Shown: in pieces, positions 36,731-50,300 of the stretch | Layout of the letters: every line of letters begins with the position of its first letter | Position numbering within the stretch: the stretch's first letter is position 1 | NCBI GenBank assembly: GCA_013399015.1 | Contig: VWZX01010004.1 | Location: forward strand, 806,001 to 870,000 | Direction: 5' to 3' | Length of the DNA: 64,000 nt | DNA from: Galbula dea | Lineage: Eukaryota; Chordata; Aves; Piciformes; Galbulidae | Program-made: the position numbers and the translations under genes | Notes under the pieces: model-generated | The model's database searches: none | The model's input: only the letters and a program-made list of their open reading frames with translations | What the model was told of the DNA's origin: nothing

Positions 36731-39700
36731 TTCCTCTGCCAGGTTATCATGAAGGTTCCTAACATTAAAAATATGAAACAAAAAGTGACAATCAAGTCCA
36801 GTGGGTGGTAGAAATTGTGCAGAGTGGTGATCTGTGCTGATAGATACACAAGGGTGTATCAGCTTCCCTTGTCTGAGAACAGTTTGCTCATATATCAATA
36901 AGTCTGTTACTTAAGGTTTCAGTGAATGATGTTTAAACACATTTTCTGCAGGCATATGCCGGTATATTGAGCTAACTCATTATCTAAAGATGATTTACAT
37001 AGAAACATGAAGATCTTCATCTGCCAAAAGTTGAGCACATTAGCATCAATTCAATATATTTATAACTCTGACATATGAATCTAGAGAACAATTCTACCCA
37101 GAGAAATGCAAGTGAACAGAGACCTGCAGGATACATGTCTACAACACTGCCTTACAAGCCCATTAAAGCAACCAGCATTTGCTGGACAACTGCTTGAGAT
37201 AAGGTAGGGGTTTTTCCCCCCTCATATAATAAATTTGTTATTGCACTGTTCTGAAATGTATGCATCAACACACTCACACAGAGGGTAGAGAAAATAAGTT
37301 TAAATTTTTGTGAACTCTAGCCTCTCATTTAATGAGCATGAAAGTAAATATGCAATACATTTTAAAACTTGTACCAGCTTCACTGTCTTCTTACTGAGTC
37401 CTGTGTACTGAAGTACTGTGAGTAAATATTTGCAAGACAAAGAGCAAGCTTCCAGGAGAAAAGACAGAAACAAAAACTCCAAACACATGGCATTTGGCAA
37501 AAAAAATTTTGATTTTGAAGAGGTGGGGAGGGATCTGAAAAGAAGGAAATCTTATTATCCAATCAGTATTAAAGATTTTAAAACTATCAATCTCTGTTTC
37601 ATCTAGGAATCACAGAAATTAGTTACCTGCCCTTTTAAATAAGCCTCCAGACTTGACACACATCACTTATATCATTTCTGCAGCACTTGTATCTTCAAAT
37701 TGTTGCACAAATGATTAATCTTTACAAGATAGTTGTGTGATAAGGGAAATTATTATACCTATGTTAGGTATGGAAACTCTGTCACTACATTATACATAAA
37801 GTGACAGGTTGTAGGTAAATGTAGCTGTGAGGTCTTAGTCTTGGAAAAGAACAATACTGGCATTACAATCTTCACTTGACAAATTATTAGTTCAAATATT
37901 AATTGACAAGCCACATTAGATCACCAGACTGTATATTTACACTGCAAATAACTTGAGTGTAATTTTGTTAGGCTTTGTAGCCATGACTCTTGTTAGATCT
38001 TCAAATGCCTGAATATCAGTCCTCCCAGAAAAAAAAAATTGCTATCCTCACCAGATTCATGCCAACAGGATAGAATTTACAACATCTTATTGTATATATT
38101 TAAATTAGAATAGATGAACCACAACTTGGAAAATCCCATTTTCTCTCCACTGATCAAAAATTGCTTTTAGGTTAACTTGCACCAATAGAAACACCTGTAC
38201 TGGTCAAATGAATTCTACTCTTCTGCTTAAGGGGTTTTGTTAGATTGTTGAGTTTTGGGGTGATTTTGGTTTGGTTTGTTGTGGGGGTCTTTTTGATATA
38301 TTTTAAGAGGACTTTAATGTTTCTATTTTATTGATAAGAGCCATGGAGAGGAGAATGATCCAAAAAGACCAAATACTTCTCTGGAATCTGAGGTTTAGTC
38401 TACACTATACCAAAACATTATTGCACAACCTCAGAAAAGCTACCTAATCTGTGAAGCAGAGGTATTAGTTTTTCCCTTCTTGGCATTAGGTAAATAAATC
38501 CATCAGCTCTTGTGAGATGTTTAGATATTACTCTGATGATTGTTCTATAGATATGCCAATAGGCAATTCTGTAGCTTCAGGGACACACTCCTTTATCAAT
38601 TATTCCTGATATTTTTATGAAAGTGTTTATGCACAGTGTGATTTTCAATTTTCTTACTTACACATAATCCCACATATATGAAACATTAAATTTTACCTTT
38701 ATATAAGCAGGGATTAAATGAATACACTGCAGAAAGGTTTTTGACTTTTCAGCAGTCACACATCAAATAAGTTCCTGATGACCTTCATCCAGTACTGTAT
38801 TTTAATCAGTGTTAGATAAATAAAGGTCTTGTTTTTTTGAATTAAAGCTCCAGATTAAAATGAGCAATGACTGTATAATTTCTTATTAGTTAATCACAGC
38901 AATTATTATTTGCAGATAAGTTCAGAGTACAACTTTGAGCACTTGTGCACTCAAATTTTCTAAAACAAATAATAATCCTTTTTAATAATTATCACACATC
39001 CTAGTTCTTTCAGGAGATCAATTACAAAGCATCAAACAATTGATTTGCAACCCAGCAAAGCTTGGAGAACTCTTCCCTGAATCTGAAAGGTGAAAATAGT
39101 TGGAGGGTTCCCTCTTGTCCTGAAGACTAAAATATAAGCTTTACCAAATGCCTTGTTTAACCTTTGTACCCTTCTAGATTCCAGCAAACTGACTCTGTCA
39201 CAACAGCTTTTATTTGCACCTTCTTCCCTTCCAGTGCCACTGTACTGCTCATCTAATAACTATCCACACTTCCCTACCACTAACTAGGCACTTCATACGT
39301 TTCTTTTCCCCTTCATGATTCCTCAAAGCAATTTCTTAGCAACTTTTTTGATGTAAAGATTCTGGATTTCCCCAAACTTTTTACTTTAAAAGTTGTAAGA
39401 ATACCTAAGACTCAGATTTCTGCAATGACAATACGCATACACACACAAAAGTCTACCTTGATAAGGAATTCAAGTCACTAAAATCAAAGAAACACAAACA
39501 GCAAAAAATGGATGAAACTCCCCAAGGACTCTGAGATAATCTTTTCTTTCTACCTACTCTAGATCCTAGGCCCTGAATGCCACACCAGCCTGAGGAAGAC
39601 CTGAGCAGCAGGTCTTTCTTATTCCCATAGCCTAGCCAGAAGCTTTTCTGGAGTAGCCAGTGTAGAGTCCAGCCCCAGAGCAGAGCCGGGAGATCAGAAG

Positions 39701-40599
39701 AGTGAAGAAAAGAGTGCTTGGCCATGTGGTGGATGTGATTGCTGTGTACTATAGCCACTGTGTCTTGAAATGAGCCCAGTGTAATGTTGCCACCAAAGCA
39801 GTGCATTTTTGCCAGCCTGAGGCATTAAAAAAAATCACAAGTCAGGCTACCAGAAGGCAGAATATGTAAAATTATAGGTAGTTCAAGGGGAAAACAAGCA
39901 GTTCCAGCTGAGTTGCTTTTCTTCCAATTTTGAGACTTATATTTGGATCACATTTCAAATTTATTCTCTTTCTTTCATGAATAAAAAGTTATTCTCAGCC
40001 AGATGAAAGTAGTATAACTGAACTCTCCTGTAACTATTCAACTGCAGACATTTGGACTTTTGAAAAACTATAACATAAGATCATTCCTCATTGCCTTGGC
40101 TAATGGCTGGTGAAAAGCAGACAACAGGAGTGTTTGTTTCCTTACTGATTGTTTTTGCTACCTCTCTTTTTTTGCTTTGTCATAACAGCCACTGTGGACA
40201 TAGCTATTTTTTTCTTTTTCTGCCTCCTTTAGTTAAAGATTTTTCTCCAGGCTTCCCCCCACATGGCCCTTCTCTGCCAACGCTGTTCTAACTGGAGGGG
40301 AGGAGAGCACACGTGTGATTTGAAGCCTCTGCCTTTCTTACTTCAGCAGATAGGACAAACCAAGATTTACCACCATGTATATGTGCCTGGCTAGATGTTA
40401 TTTTCCATACTAAGTACAGATTTGGTAGAAAGGAAACACAAAGACTGATAATGCAGCATTTTGTGAATGGCAAAACCTTCATTAAGCCCAAGTAGGGGGG
40501 GAAAAAAGCCTCAGCACAAAAACCCACTAGCTAATGCTTAAGTAACAAATGCCACCAAGTGCCCATTTTCTGAACAACTCTTTTTCAGCTGAACTAAAG

Positions 40600-40629
40600 T
40601 GAAATGTTCTTTACTGAAATGTTCTTTAC
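40600..40629. repeat. Perfect 15-bp tandem duplication
   Basis: The unit tgaaatgttctttac occurs twice head to tail with no mismatch. This suggests a recent local duplication in the intron. Confidence 0.9.
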
Positions 40630-43431
40630 AGCTGTAATCCTCAGGAAAGAGACCCACCAAATCTTCTCATTTACTGCTATTTATCCACTGAAAGTCATTA
40701 TCAACTGGCTAGATTACAGCCTGCACTAGATACTGTCTAAATACTGAGAAAAAGTTCTAAGTTAGTGATGAACTACAAGTGCTCCAAAAATTACTTAAAG
40801 AAGCTCTTGCAATAAATGGTAGACATTAGAGGAATTTTGGTCCATCACATGATTTAATAGAGTTATTTCTGTCACTGCTGTATCAAGCTGCAAGCTGACA
40901 GTTGTTTGAACAAGGCAAATAAAAAAAAAAGAGTTACCTGGTTTAGGTTTTACCCCATCTTATTTTACAACTTTATGCACAACTGTGTGCTGTCTACTTG
41001 GTGAGGTCAAATCTCTGTAGTTTTATTCTGATAATGCATGTGGAAGTTTGTAAGAAAACTAAAGACTAGTTTGACTAAAAATATTTATCTTAAGATACTA
41101 AAAAATACTTTTGGAGTATAACAAATATTTTAAAGTGTCTTTGCCCTTTTTCTTCCTTTGCTTTACTCTTTGCCAGAGTCCTCTGATGGCATTTTTGGAA
41201 CAAACCAGAATGCACTCAGGAAATTTGCCTAGAAGTACTAAATTTCTGCAAGATTCAGTTATACTTCATAGCAGGCAAGTTATCAAAGCGATCAGAGTAG
41301 TGCTACATCTCCTACTCTCCAACAGCAAGAATGAAGTTACAGAGGTAAATACATACTTGAAAGAAAATAATTTTTAAGAAGGGCAAAGACCCTGAAGTTG
41401 TAATTCTAAATTTAAGTACCTCTGCCTTACCCTTAATTGTTAATCAGAAAAGTGCAAGAAAGTTAAAAAGATCTTGCTACAACTATTTAATACAGTTCAT
41501 AATTTATCCCCCTATGAAATATAAAAATAAGGTACCAAGATTTTGTTGAAGCATGCAACTAAAGTGCATAAGATAGTCATTTAAAATTCCAAGTAGTATG
41601 ATGATTTCAAATGCAGCTCTCATAGTTGCTTTCCTTCCTACTCTTTTTAAATCCACAAATATTATGGGAGGAGGGGTGTGGTTCTGATTCCTGGAATAGC
41701 AAAAAATCCTTTTTTCTCTTTTGTTTAAATGTTATTCCAAATGATTCTGTGAATCAGGGTACTAATACAGTGTCCCTCTTCTTTCTTTCTAAAGAATACC
41801 AGTTACATCTGATTTGCAGAGGATACAGAAACATCTCCATGATCATTTAAAATTCATGATGATCAAGAAAAGATAATTTTCCTTTTTTTTGTTGTTAATT
41901 TTGAATTATAGGTAACACATCTGACTCAATTTCTGTTGTTTTAAAATGCTCCTTTGTAAACAGAAGAGTACAGTTTGCTCCTATACGTGCTTCATTTCCA
42001 GATTTTCTCCTCTTTATCCCTCTCCCCCAGGCTTCAGAGTACCCATCTCCATGGCAACTCTCGATAAGGTTGGTGGGTGGTGTTATCACAGCAGGCTTCC
42101 CCACAGAAGGTCTCAGCCATATGGATTATTTATGAACTTGCATGACAGCACCAGACCCACTGAAATCCTTCCTGAGCAAGTTTTCTTGTCTCTGAGAGAC
42201 AGTGATTCAAAGCAGGACTTTCTGACTGCAGTCAGTGCCCATGAGTAGATAAATGGAGAAGTACCACGAAGGTGGTCACTCATCCATCGCCAGAGCTGCC
42301 ATGCCACTGCTTGCAAGCTTCTCTTCCCCCAGATGAACACCTACTGACACATGCCACAAAACATAAGTGCTATATATGCCAGCCAGTGAAACTGGAAACT
42401 TGAGGCTTCTGAATAGAATAATGACATTTCAGTTATCCCATAACTAAATAGTTGATACAACTGATATTGCAGTTGGGATCTGCTGTTGCAGATATACAGC
42501 AGTAGCTCTATGTGTCTGAGTTACTTCCTGGAAAAAACTAGCAGTTTGGCTTTGACACTATATTTTCTTTGACTGATTTTTTTCCCTAAATCTTCAGTAT
42601 ATTTTTTTGCTAAGGTTGTTGCATTTACAGTGTATTCATACAAACAGAACACAACAGTGTTTTGAGAGGATTGCTATGATAGCAGCTTATTTCTTTAAAA
42701 TAATAGAAAGGTTCAGATAAACATATTTTTTGAGGAAAAAAACCCTTCACCCAATCATTTTTATAAATTTATTAAGTTATGTCTTAGAGTGAGAGAGATT
42801 TTCTCTAGGAAAGAAAAAAATGCTTTAGTTCTCACATAGGCATTTCTTGGGTTTTTCGGACAGCCAACACTCAAGATTCAAAGATTGTGATTTATCTTCC
42901 TAGTTATCTGTATATTTATACTGTATACATATGAATCCTGATTGGTCACCACAGGCTTCCTTTGTGATCAGTCAGAAGGAGGAAAAGTTCAGCACAGTTC
43001 ATTAGATCTAGTATCAAAATCTGCTCAGTTTATATTAATTGTAGTGTAACCATCATAAACACCAGGGAGAATTCACAGGGTAGCTCAGCCAACATTTTGG
43101 AGAGGAGCAGCTGAGACGCTGGAAGAAGGGTTTCAGATCAGCCAGTGAAGTTGTTACCACTTTATCCCATTCTTTCTCCTTCCTCACATACAGTCCATCC
43201 TTACTTAAGGTTACATGCACTACATTAGAAGAGCTCTATTGTTTACAATGCTGAAGCTGGCTCAGTTCATTTGGAAAGAACTTGGCTAGTGCAATTACGA
43301 TAATCAGCTGGAGGAGGCAGTAAGAAACAATGTCTGCTCTTGTGACAGAAGGGAAAATTGGAAAATAAGGAGACTTCAGAGAATAAGGAAGCCAAAATCA
43401 CAGAATGTAGACACCACACTAAAAATATTAC

Positions 43432-43594
43432 CTTGACAGAAGCTTTGTCATTCATCTTCCTTGGATACAAATTTTTATCTGCAGACTGGGAGAGAATATC
43501 GAGATATTTAAGATACTGCTGAAGAGACTTTGCCAAGTTCACATCATTTTCCAGATCATCATTTCTTTCATTATCTGCATCCTGCCCCAAAGTC
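43432..43594 (-). CDS. PTPRN2: PTPRN2 internal exon: lumenal linker after RESP18 domain
   Basis: The exon starts with one base that completes an arginine codon, then reads 54 codons beginning TLGQDADNERNDDLENDV and ending MNDKASVK. The middle part (NLAKSLQQYLKYLDILSQS) lines up with the human PTPRN2 segment ALANALRRHLPFLEALSQA. It is probably a short helix in the lumenal region just after the RESP18-homology domain. The acceptor is a T-rich tract ending gttcag. The donor is AAG followed by gtaata, so the exon ends in phase 0. Length is 163 nt. A short CR1 fragment lies about 84 bases upstream of the acceptor in transcript orientation. The stretch is acidic and hydrophilic, as expected for a granule-lumen linker. 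Confidence 0.88.
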
Positions 43595-43677
43595 CTGAAC
43601 AGGAAAAGCAAGGAAAAGTAAGTTACCAGCCTGTACAACTAAGAAAGTGCCCAACTAAAAAGGCACTGAAAACTACT

Positions 43678-43709
43678 GAATCATAGAATCATTATGGTTG
43701 GAAAAGACA
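43678..43709 (-). mobile_element. CR1 retroposon terminal fragment
   Basis: The plus strand reads gaatcatagaatcattatgg then ttggaaaagac, the reverse complement of the very end of CR1. Only about 32 bases remain. It sits about 84 bases from the acceptor of exon 43432-43594. Confidence 0.8.
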
Positions 43710-46700
43710 AGTGGCTCAAAAGCTTAGCAAGCACTAAAGTATAGAAAATCCAATGTTTCAGCAAGAGTAGTTAAAAGATCTTGAACTATTAACAATTTAT
43801 TGCATGAATCAAAGTTAATGATCCAACAGTAAAATAAAATGCCTTCATCAAGGCAAAGCCATATTTGTATGGAAAGAAAATGCTTATAAAGAGAAAATTT
43901 CATTATTAAATTACACCACAAAGGCATAGGAGATGGTTCTAAGATTTTTAAAAAATGCTGGATAATGATGAGATTCAACATCAGTTTGGCCTTGCACCAA
44001 TTTACAGATTACAGTGAGACTACAGGATGTGCAGAGATACCTAAGTCAGCTCCAGCAAAAGGCTTAAAAAGGGAATAATGAGATGGAACAAGTATCTTCT
44101 GATCTTCTCTTGTGCCTGGGATTCCCAGAATAGCAGTGTTTCCTGAGTGGTTTGGACAGATCTTGATGATGTTTGCAAAGGAACACTAAAAATGTGATTA
44201 AACAACAGCAGTGTAGAGGTGTTTCTATGGGACTGAGAGCACAGTCTGTGATGAATCCGAATTATTACCAGCTCTCCTCATCTATCTCAAAAACATGTCA
44301 ATGATGATGACAATTTAAATGTCAACACCAGTAACTATTTCATTCCTTGTGCAAGAAAGAAGAGAGAGAGCTCCCAGTCTGTTTCCTTCCCTGGAGTGAC
44401 AGATTGTTTTGAGGGAAATCACCTTTTCTCATTTCACCATTTGCTACCCATATGCCCACAGAGTGTTTTAGTGAAGAACAATTCCAGGTAGAAGAGCTTT
44501 CCAGCTTGGGTAGATGAGGCATCACATACCTTTCAACAGTTCTGTACCACTATAAGCAAAATTTTATTCTACCAGCCTACATCATGGTGCTTATGTAGGG
44601 GCACAGGCTGAGAGTTCCTTTATGTGATTTTCCAAATCTTGGGTTTAGTTACATTACTTTATGCAGAGAGTAACAGCCTTCCTTCCATGCTCACAGTTGT
44701 ATCAAATGCATATCCCAACTAATTTAATATGAAGAAATGTAATTAATAATCTAATTTACTGTGGTGGCACTGCAACCAATAGTACTCACAGAGTTGCTCC
44801 CTTTGAAGTACCAGAACATCCCCCCACCTCTCCTCAGTGTAAAACAACCATTTATCTATCAAGCACACAAACTCGAGGGGGAAAAAAGAGCTTTACTGCA
44901 CAGAGCACTACAGTGATCTTGATTCCTTCTCATGGTGTTCATATTTCTCTCTTATTCCAGAGCTCTAAATTCTGCCTTAAGATGGAGGGTGGACATGCAA
45001 GTAGCGTTATCCACCTCCTTTTCCAATTAAAGCCACTTAAAGAAAGAACTAAGCAGTATGCTTTCTACTTCAACAGAGATGAACAAATCCAAGCAGGTTC
45101 CTGTCACAGAAAGTATGCTAGCTTCAAACACTCATCTTCCATTCATTAATTAATTCCAACACCCATCTCTTCCTTTCTTTGCTAACTTTGAAAAGAAAGG
45201 GAAAACTAAAATACCAGACCAAATTCTGCCCTGAGGATTCCCACTGGAGCTAATGGGAATAGAATACACTGATAAAAGTATTTAGATTCGCTTTTGAAGC
45301 CTTTATTTTTAGTATATATCACTCATTGGTGGTAGAAGTAAAATCTGTGGTCTGAGATTTCTCACTTTTCTTATGGAGACAGTAATTGTACTCAAATTGT
45401 GTTTAAATTCCAGTATTTAATGCTATAAACTTTTAAACAATTAAAATACAAAAGTCTAACAGCTTCGTATTTCCTTTGCATACAATGAACTTTAGGGTAT
45501 AAAGTCAGTAACATACATAATTAATTATCCACATAAATAGTTAAATATTTCCTACAAAAACCACTGCTTTAGAAACTTTTGTGTGGAAATATCTAAATCA
45601 CTGCACCTTAGCTATTTCTAGAATGTTCTCAACTAATAGACACCACACTTTTTAGCATAAAGTTTATCTCTTTTTAATGCTGTGAGAATCTTATTGCTGA
45701 CTTAATGATGGTTTTATTACAGAAATAATGTTATAGCCCATTTCATACATTGAAGTTTTCTGGAAACGTTTGTGGTTTTGCCTAATTGCACCAATGAACA
45801 CAACTGACATTTATTCCCTGAGTGCAGAATGGACTTTTTTCCTTTATCTTGGATCCTCTTTCAAGAGCAGGGGTTTTTGAAATTTAATAAGGGACTAGGA
45901 AACACCATGTATGCTCCAGTTAGACACCAAAGAAAGAACTTTCATCTTGAAATCAAGCTCCCAGTTTCAGCATATTTTTAGAGATGAAATCCATGTCTTC
46001 TGTTTCATCAGATTTATTACACACTAATTTAGCCTAAGTCAATTTACCTTTCAAGTGTCTGAGTCTATTTTCTTGCTCTCACTAGCTCTGTGGGGATTAA
46101 TGAGTCATTAGTATGACTTCATATTGTCTTATTACACGTTACCCTTAATAAAAAGTCTTTCTGCCATAATGTTTCTTTGATAATTAGATACCTACACTAA
46201 GTTGCTCTTTTAATTATTTAATTATTATCTGATAAGATTTTAGCAAGCAAATTGAGCACACTGAGCATATAGCAAACTTGATCATAATCTGCAAGACACG
46301 AGAGAAAAAGTTCCTGCTGTTCTCTGACCTACAGAATACATTGCAAATAGACAACCAGAAAAATCAATTAATGCTTTAAACTGTTGGCACATAAGATAAT
46401 GCTTTCAGAAGCACAGCTTGGTAACTTCAGAAAATCTATCCACAATAGGAATTGCTATAAGGGGAACACATTTGAAATTCTGATGTTCCTAGAGTGTCAA
46501 TACACAAAATGGGTTATTTTTTTAATGTGTAGTTCTACTTAAAAATGCAAAAGAGTTCAAACCTGATCACAACAGGGACTCCTAAAAGTGATCATCTGTT
46601 CTCAGTCTAAAAAAGAAATTATTTCTTGCAACTTCTTATAGGTTTTATTTTTATATAACTATGAATATGGAACACTGCAGAATACAGTCTTGATCTTGTG

Positions 46701-46756
46701 AAAATCTGGCTTATTTTATCTTACTCTCATGAATAAAAGTTTTAGATAAACTCATT

Positions 46757-46773
46757 CAAAAAAAAAAAAAAAA
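46757..46773. repeat. A homopolymer, about 17 bases
   Basis: A run of A with no retroposon body recognisable upstream. Simple repeat. Confidence 0.8.
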
Positions 46774-47221
46774 TCCCCCAGAAGATATTGAAGATCATTT
46801 CTGCTAACACACACAGAGGGTAATCCATACAGTAATGGCATTTTGGGTATCTGAGCAGTAAAAACATGTTTATGGATTCAATCATCTGTTGTTATGACCT
46901 TTATGATAATCTATAGATCACTATCTTCTTTAGAAGTTAAGTTTCTACCTTACTGCACTCCTGAAATGTATAGTGCTGTGATTTTAAGGAATGTTTTTGA
47001 ATGAACAAATATGTGAAATATGATAACCAGAAGAACAGGGTTGAAAGTTTTCATTCATTCTGTTACTGGTGTTTTCAGCACTGTTGTATGACTAGTTTCC
47101 CTTTATTATACAAATAATGGTTTTGGTCATGTATTTAATTCAGCTTCAGTGCCAACCTATTTCTCCTCATTTGTGAGCATTCCAAAAAGCTTACCAGGCA
47201 AAAACACCCTTGAAGACTTAC

Positions 47222-47339
47222 CTTCCTGTGTCAGATCCTTCAGATGTGAATATATCAGGGCGTCTGCTGTGGATTTTGTGAATGGTTGAGAGTTCCTGAC
47301 CAATAACATGTTGTGTATAATCATCTCGCCAAGTAAAAC
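47222..47339 (-). CDS. PTPRN2: PTPRN2 internal exon: end of RESP18-homology domain
   Basis: This is the most 5' exon of PTPRN2 (phogrin/IA-2beta) visible here. It reads on the minus strand and needs one base from an upstream exon. After that split codon it gives FTWRDDYTQHVIGQEL and then a segment ending RRPDIFTSEGSDTG. By memory comparison this matches the human PTPRN2 stretch that closes the RESP18-homology domain (FTWQDDYTQYVMDQEL). That lumenal domain is linked in this family to sorting into dense-core secretory granules. The acceptor is a pyrimidine-rich tract ending in tatcag. The donor is gtaagt, a strong match. The exon is 118 nt and ends two bases into an AG-starting codon, which the next exon completes as arginine. 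A longer open frame overlaps it in another phase, but only this phase gives the family match. Confidence 0.9.
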
Positions 47340-50300
47340 CTGATACATAACGAAAAGAAACAAAAACAAGCAGCAAAACCACTAGTTAATAACTTTTAAG
47401 TTTTGGCAAAAATGTGTCCTATAAAACCTATATTAAAAAAAAAGGAAAAAAAAAAAGCAGCTTTAATCAGTTGGAACCCAAAAGTGAACTACAGATTTGC
47501 CTGTATGAAATGTTACTCAAGCTCTCCTTACAACGGAAGGAAGACAGTAGATGATATGAGGACACTTCGAAAGACTTCACTCTTAGCAGAATTTTAACTA
47601 GTTACAAACTAACAGATAAAAATAAAAAGTCACTTTGGACAGCTATGGAAGAGTTATCTCACTAGCTGGTATCTATTGAAAGGTTGCTTTGCTTCCTCCC
47701 CATTCATAGAACACTGTCTCTCCTCTGTTTTCCCCATGAAACTATACTTTTAGAACATTAAGGAGCTAGTACTGCAGAGGAAATAAGTATTTTGAGCTTT
47801 AGTATAACACATGCAGAGGTCAATTTCTATTATCTTTATACATAAATGTTGTGACAAAGAACTTTAAAACAAAAGGGAAGTGTGACTATGGAGGCAAATT
47901 CCAGTGATTACTCATTAATTACATGCACTGCCAATCTCATGGTAATTACCCTTGAAATAATGATATAACTTCAAACGTAATTGTTACCCAATTTGTAGAT
48001 TTTAGATGTTACAGCAACACTTTAGTTCATAGAACTTGCCCATGCAATTATCTGTAATTATCTAATAACTAAATATCACATAATTGAAAAGAATGTATGC
48101 TTTTACGACATGCACAGTAAAACACCACAAAACACTCAGATGAATATTGATAAAAGTTCCAGATATGGTGATCCTGCTAATATCTGCCTGTAAGAAACCA
48201 CACAAAGAAAAAAATCTCCCTAGCATCAGATGGAGGGAGAGGTATCTGGTTGGTAGAATCAGCCTTGGAAAGGGGATTTTTGGTTCAATCTCTATTTCAT
48301 ACTTGTTACAAACTTCATCAGCATCTGCAAACATCAGTTTTGTTGGTATAGGCAGTCTCTTAGGACACAGCTAAAGCACCATAGTCTCATCAGAACTCAG
48401 AACTTGGCCACCTCAGTGTTTGAATGACAGTTTTCTCCAGTGAGCTGTTAAAAAAAGGTCTATGTTCTTCTCATTTTTTCACTGTATTGAGGTGTTCGTT
48501 GCCTGTTTACTTAAGCCCAGAATTAAAAACCAAGAAGTCTAAATAGGAGATTTGTGCCTTCTGCCAAAGCAGACAGTTCTGAGCATGCAGAAGTAAAAAT
48601 TACATTTAATACTTATCAAATATTCAGCCTAAGGAGAAGACACTTAAAGAAGTTGGGTAGAAGATTAGACAGGCCTAGGAAGTGTCCAAACTGTGTTGTT
48701 GTCTGGGATTTAGACAAGCTTTAGGAAATAAAGTCCCCATTTGGGCAAGATTTGAACTGCATCCCAAACTTCTTTCTTTTTGTTGTTAATGAAAATAATA
48801 AAAATTCTAGAACCAATGTAACTATGCATGAAGGCTTTAACAAACAGAAAAGCTCTCTGACACTTGACATGCTGCTTTTGCTCCTTCTTCTCCTTTTATT
48901 TAAGAAAAGTGTTACTCAAGCATATTGAGGAAACACTTCAACTGAAATCATGTTAGATGTTCATGGCTCCAATAAATGACTCCAGACTCTTGGGAGGGGA
49001 AAGAACCTCTAATCTATTTTTGGTTCCAATTCATCCCTTTCAAATGCAAATCTCACCTTTTCAAATATGCCAGGTAAGTAAATGGATTCAAATAATTTCA
49101 CAAATCTTAATCTAAGGTTGCTCAGAGGCCTGTTGGCTCTCTACACAAAAATAATCACCATGCACTTGGGATTATTTTGGTGTAGTATTTTTAAAATTAT
49201 TTTTACATGAAAGTTTTTATATATAAATGTATACATGTTCAATTTGACTTCTCTGTTGCCTAGCACTGCAAGTTTCTGCTTGCTCTATAAATTAACACAG
49301 GAGAAAAAACTGAAATTACACTCAAGTTTAGAAGAGCGTGTAACAAAAATTCAGCTAAAATACATATGATTTATAATCATTTGCATAGCCATAAAACTAC
49401 TAATTTATGAACTATGGGTCCCAAATCAGTACAGTTTCACTTTGTAAGTCTAAGCCAATGCTAGCCCTATTAAAGGCTAAAGAATACACAATAAATAACA
49501 TACACTTTAAAGAAAAATACACAGAATTATTCTGAAGAGTTTGTTCAATGGCCATCTGTGGTACCTTCTCAGAGACAGGAAATTCCTCTCTCTCAATCCT
49601 TAGCAATATACATGGCTGCAGACAGAGGGTCAATAGTCAGTTATGGTTTTATACCTCCACAAAACAACATTTTCAGTAAAAGTGCATGAGAAACCATTGC
49701 AATCCCAGTTCTCACTGGTCATGATAACAGTGTATCTTTTGTTAGCTTCACTTCTGCAGCACTATTTTCACATTTTCTCCTAACATATTTCAAACCAGTA
49801 CAAGTATATCATCCTTAATAGTAAAAAACAGAATACTTGCTTTACAGCTTAAGAAACTGGAGTTAAGGGAATATCCTCTCTCAACTGTATCTCCTAGCAG
49901 CTCTAACTCATATGAGAGTTACAAGAAGACATGGATAAAATAATGCAAATTTTAACTAATTCAACAATACCCTTGTCAATGAGTTAATATTGCTGCTTCT
50001 TAGGCAGTTATCTCAGGAACTGCAAGGTCTCTAGAGCTAAACTTATGCCAATTATTTTCCAGCATTGTTTCAGTTTCAAAAAAAATCTCTCCCACAGACT
50101 GAGCTCAACAAAACAGCACATGCAAGATCCATAATGCCATGCTGACAGCTGCAATCAAAATTAAGGTTGAGAAGGCGCATATGACGCCGTATGGCGACTT
50201 CCTGTTCCCTTTGTCTCTGCCATCACACCTAGTGCCAGCTCCTGCCTCACCACCCAATTATTACAATTTATCTCCACTGGCTGAGCAGGATCACAGCAGT

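Larger units (their letters stand above)
30461..43431 (-). other. PTPRN2 intron, 13.0 kb
   Basis: Intron between exons 43432-43594 and 29986-30460; both ends are phase 0. It is AT-rich. The one distinct block is a GC-richer, possible LTR-like remnant near 36150-36730. A 15-bp perfect tandem duplication lies at 40600-40629. No other exon or recognised repeat was found. Confidence 0.72.
43595..47221 (-). other. PTPRN2 intron, 3.6 kb
   Basis: Intron between exons 47222-47339 and 43432-43594, with donor gtaagt and acceptor gttcag. It contains a tiny CR1 end near its 3' splice site, an A homopolymer at 46757-46773, and an AT-rich block rich in TAATTA-like motifs around 46020-46260. Confidence 0.78.

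Noticed and set aside
47157..47369. 70-codon minus-strand open frame over the first visible exon
   Set aside because: It is in the wrong phase. The adjacent phase gives a clear PTPRN2 match bounded by proper splice sites.
49381..49400. ttgcatagcc-like stretch resembling the start of miR-153
   Set aside because: The match breaks after about nine bases and no hairpin is evident.
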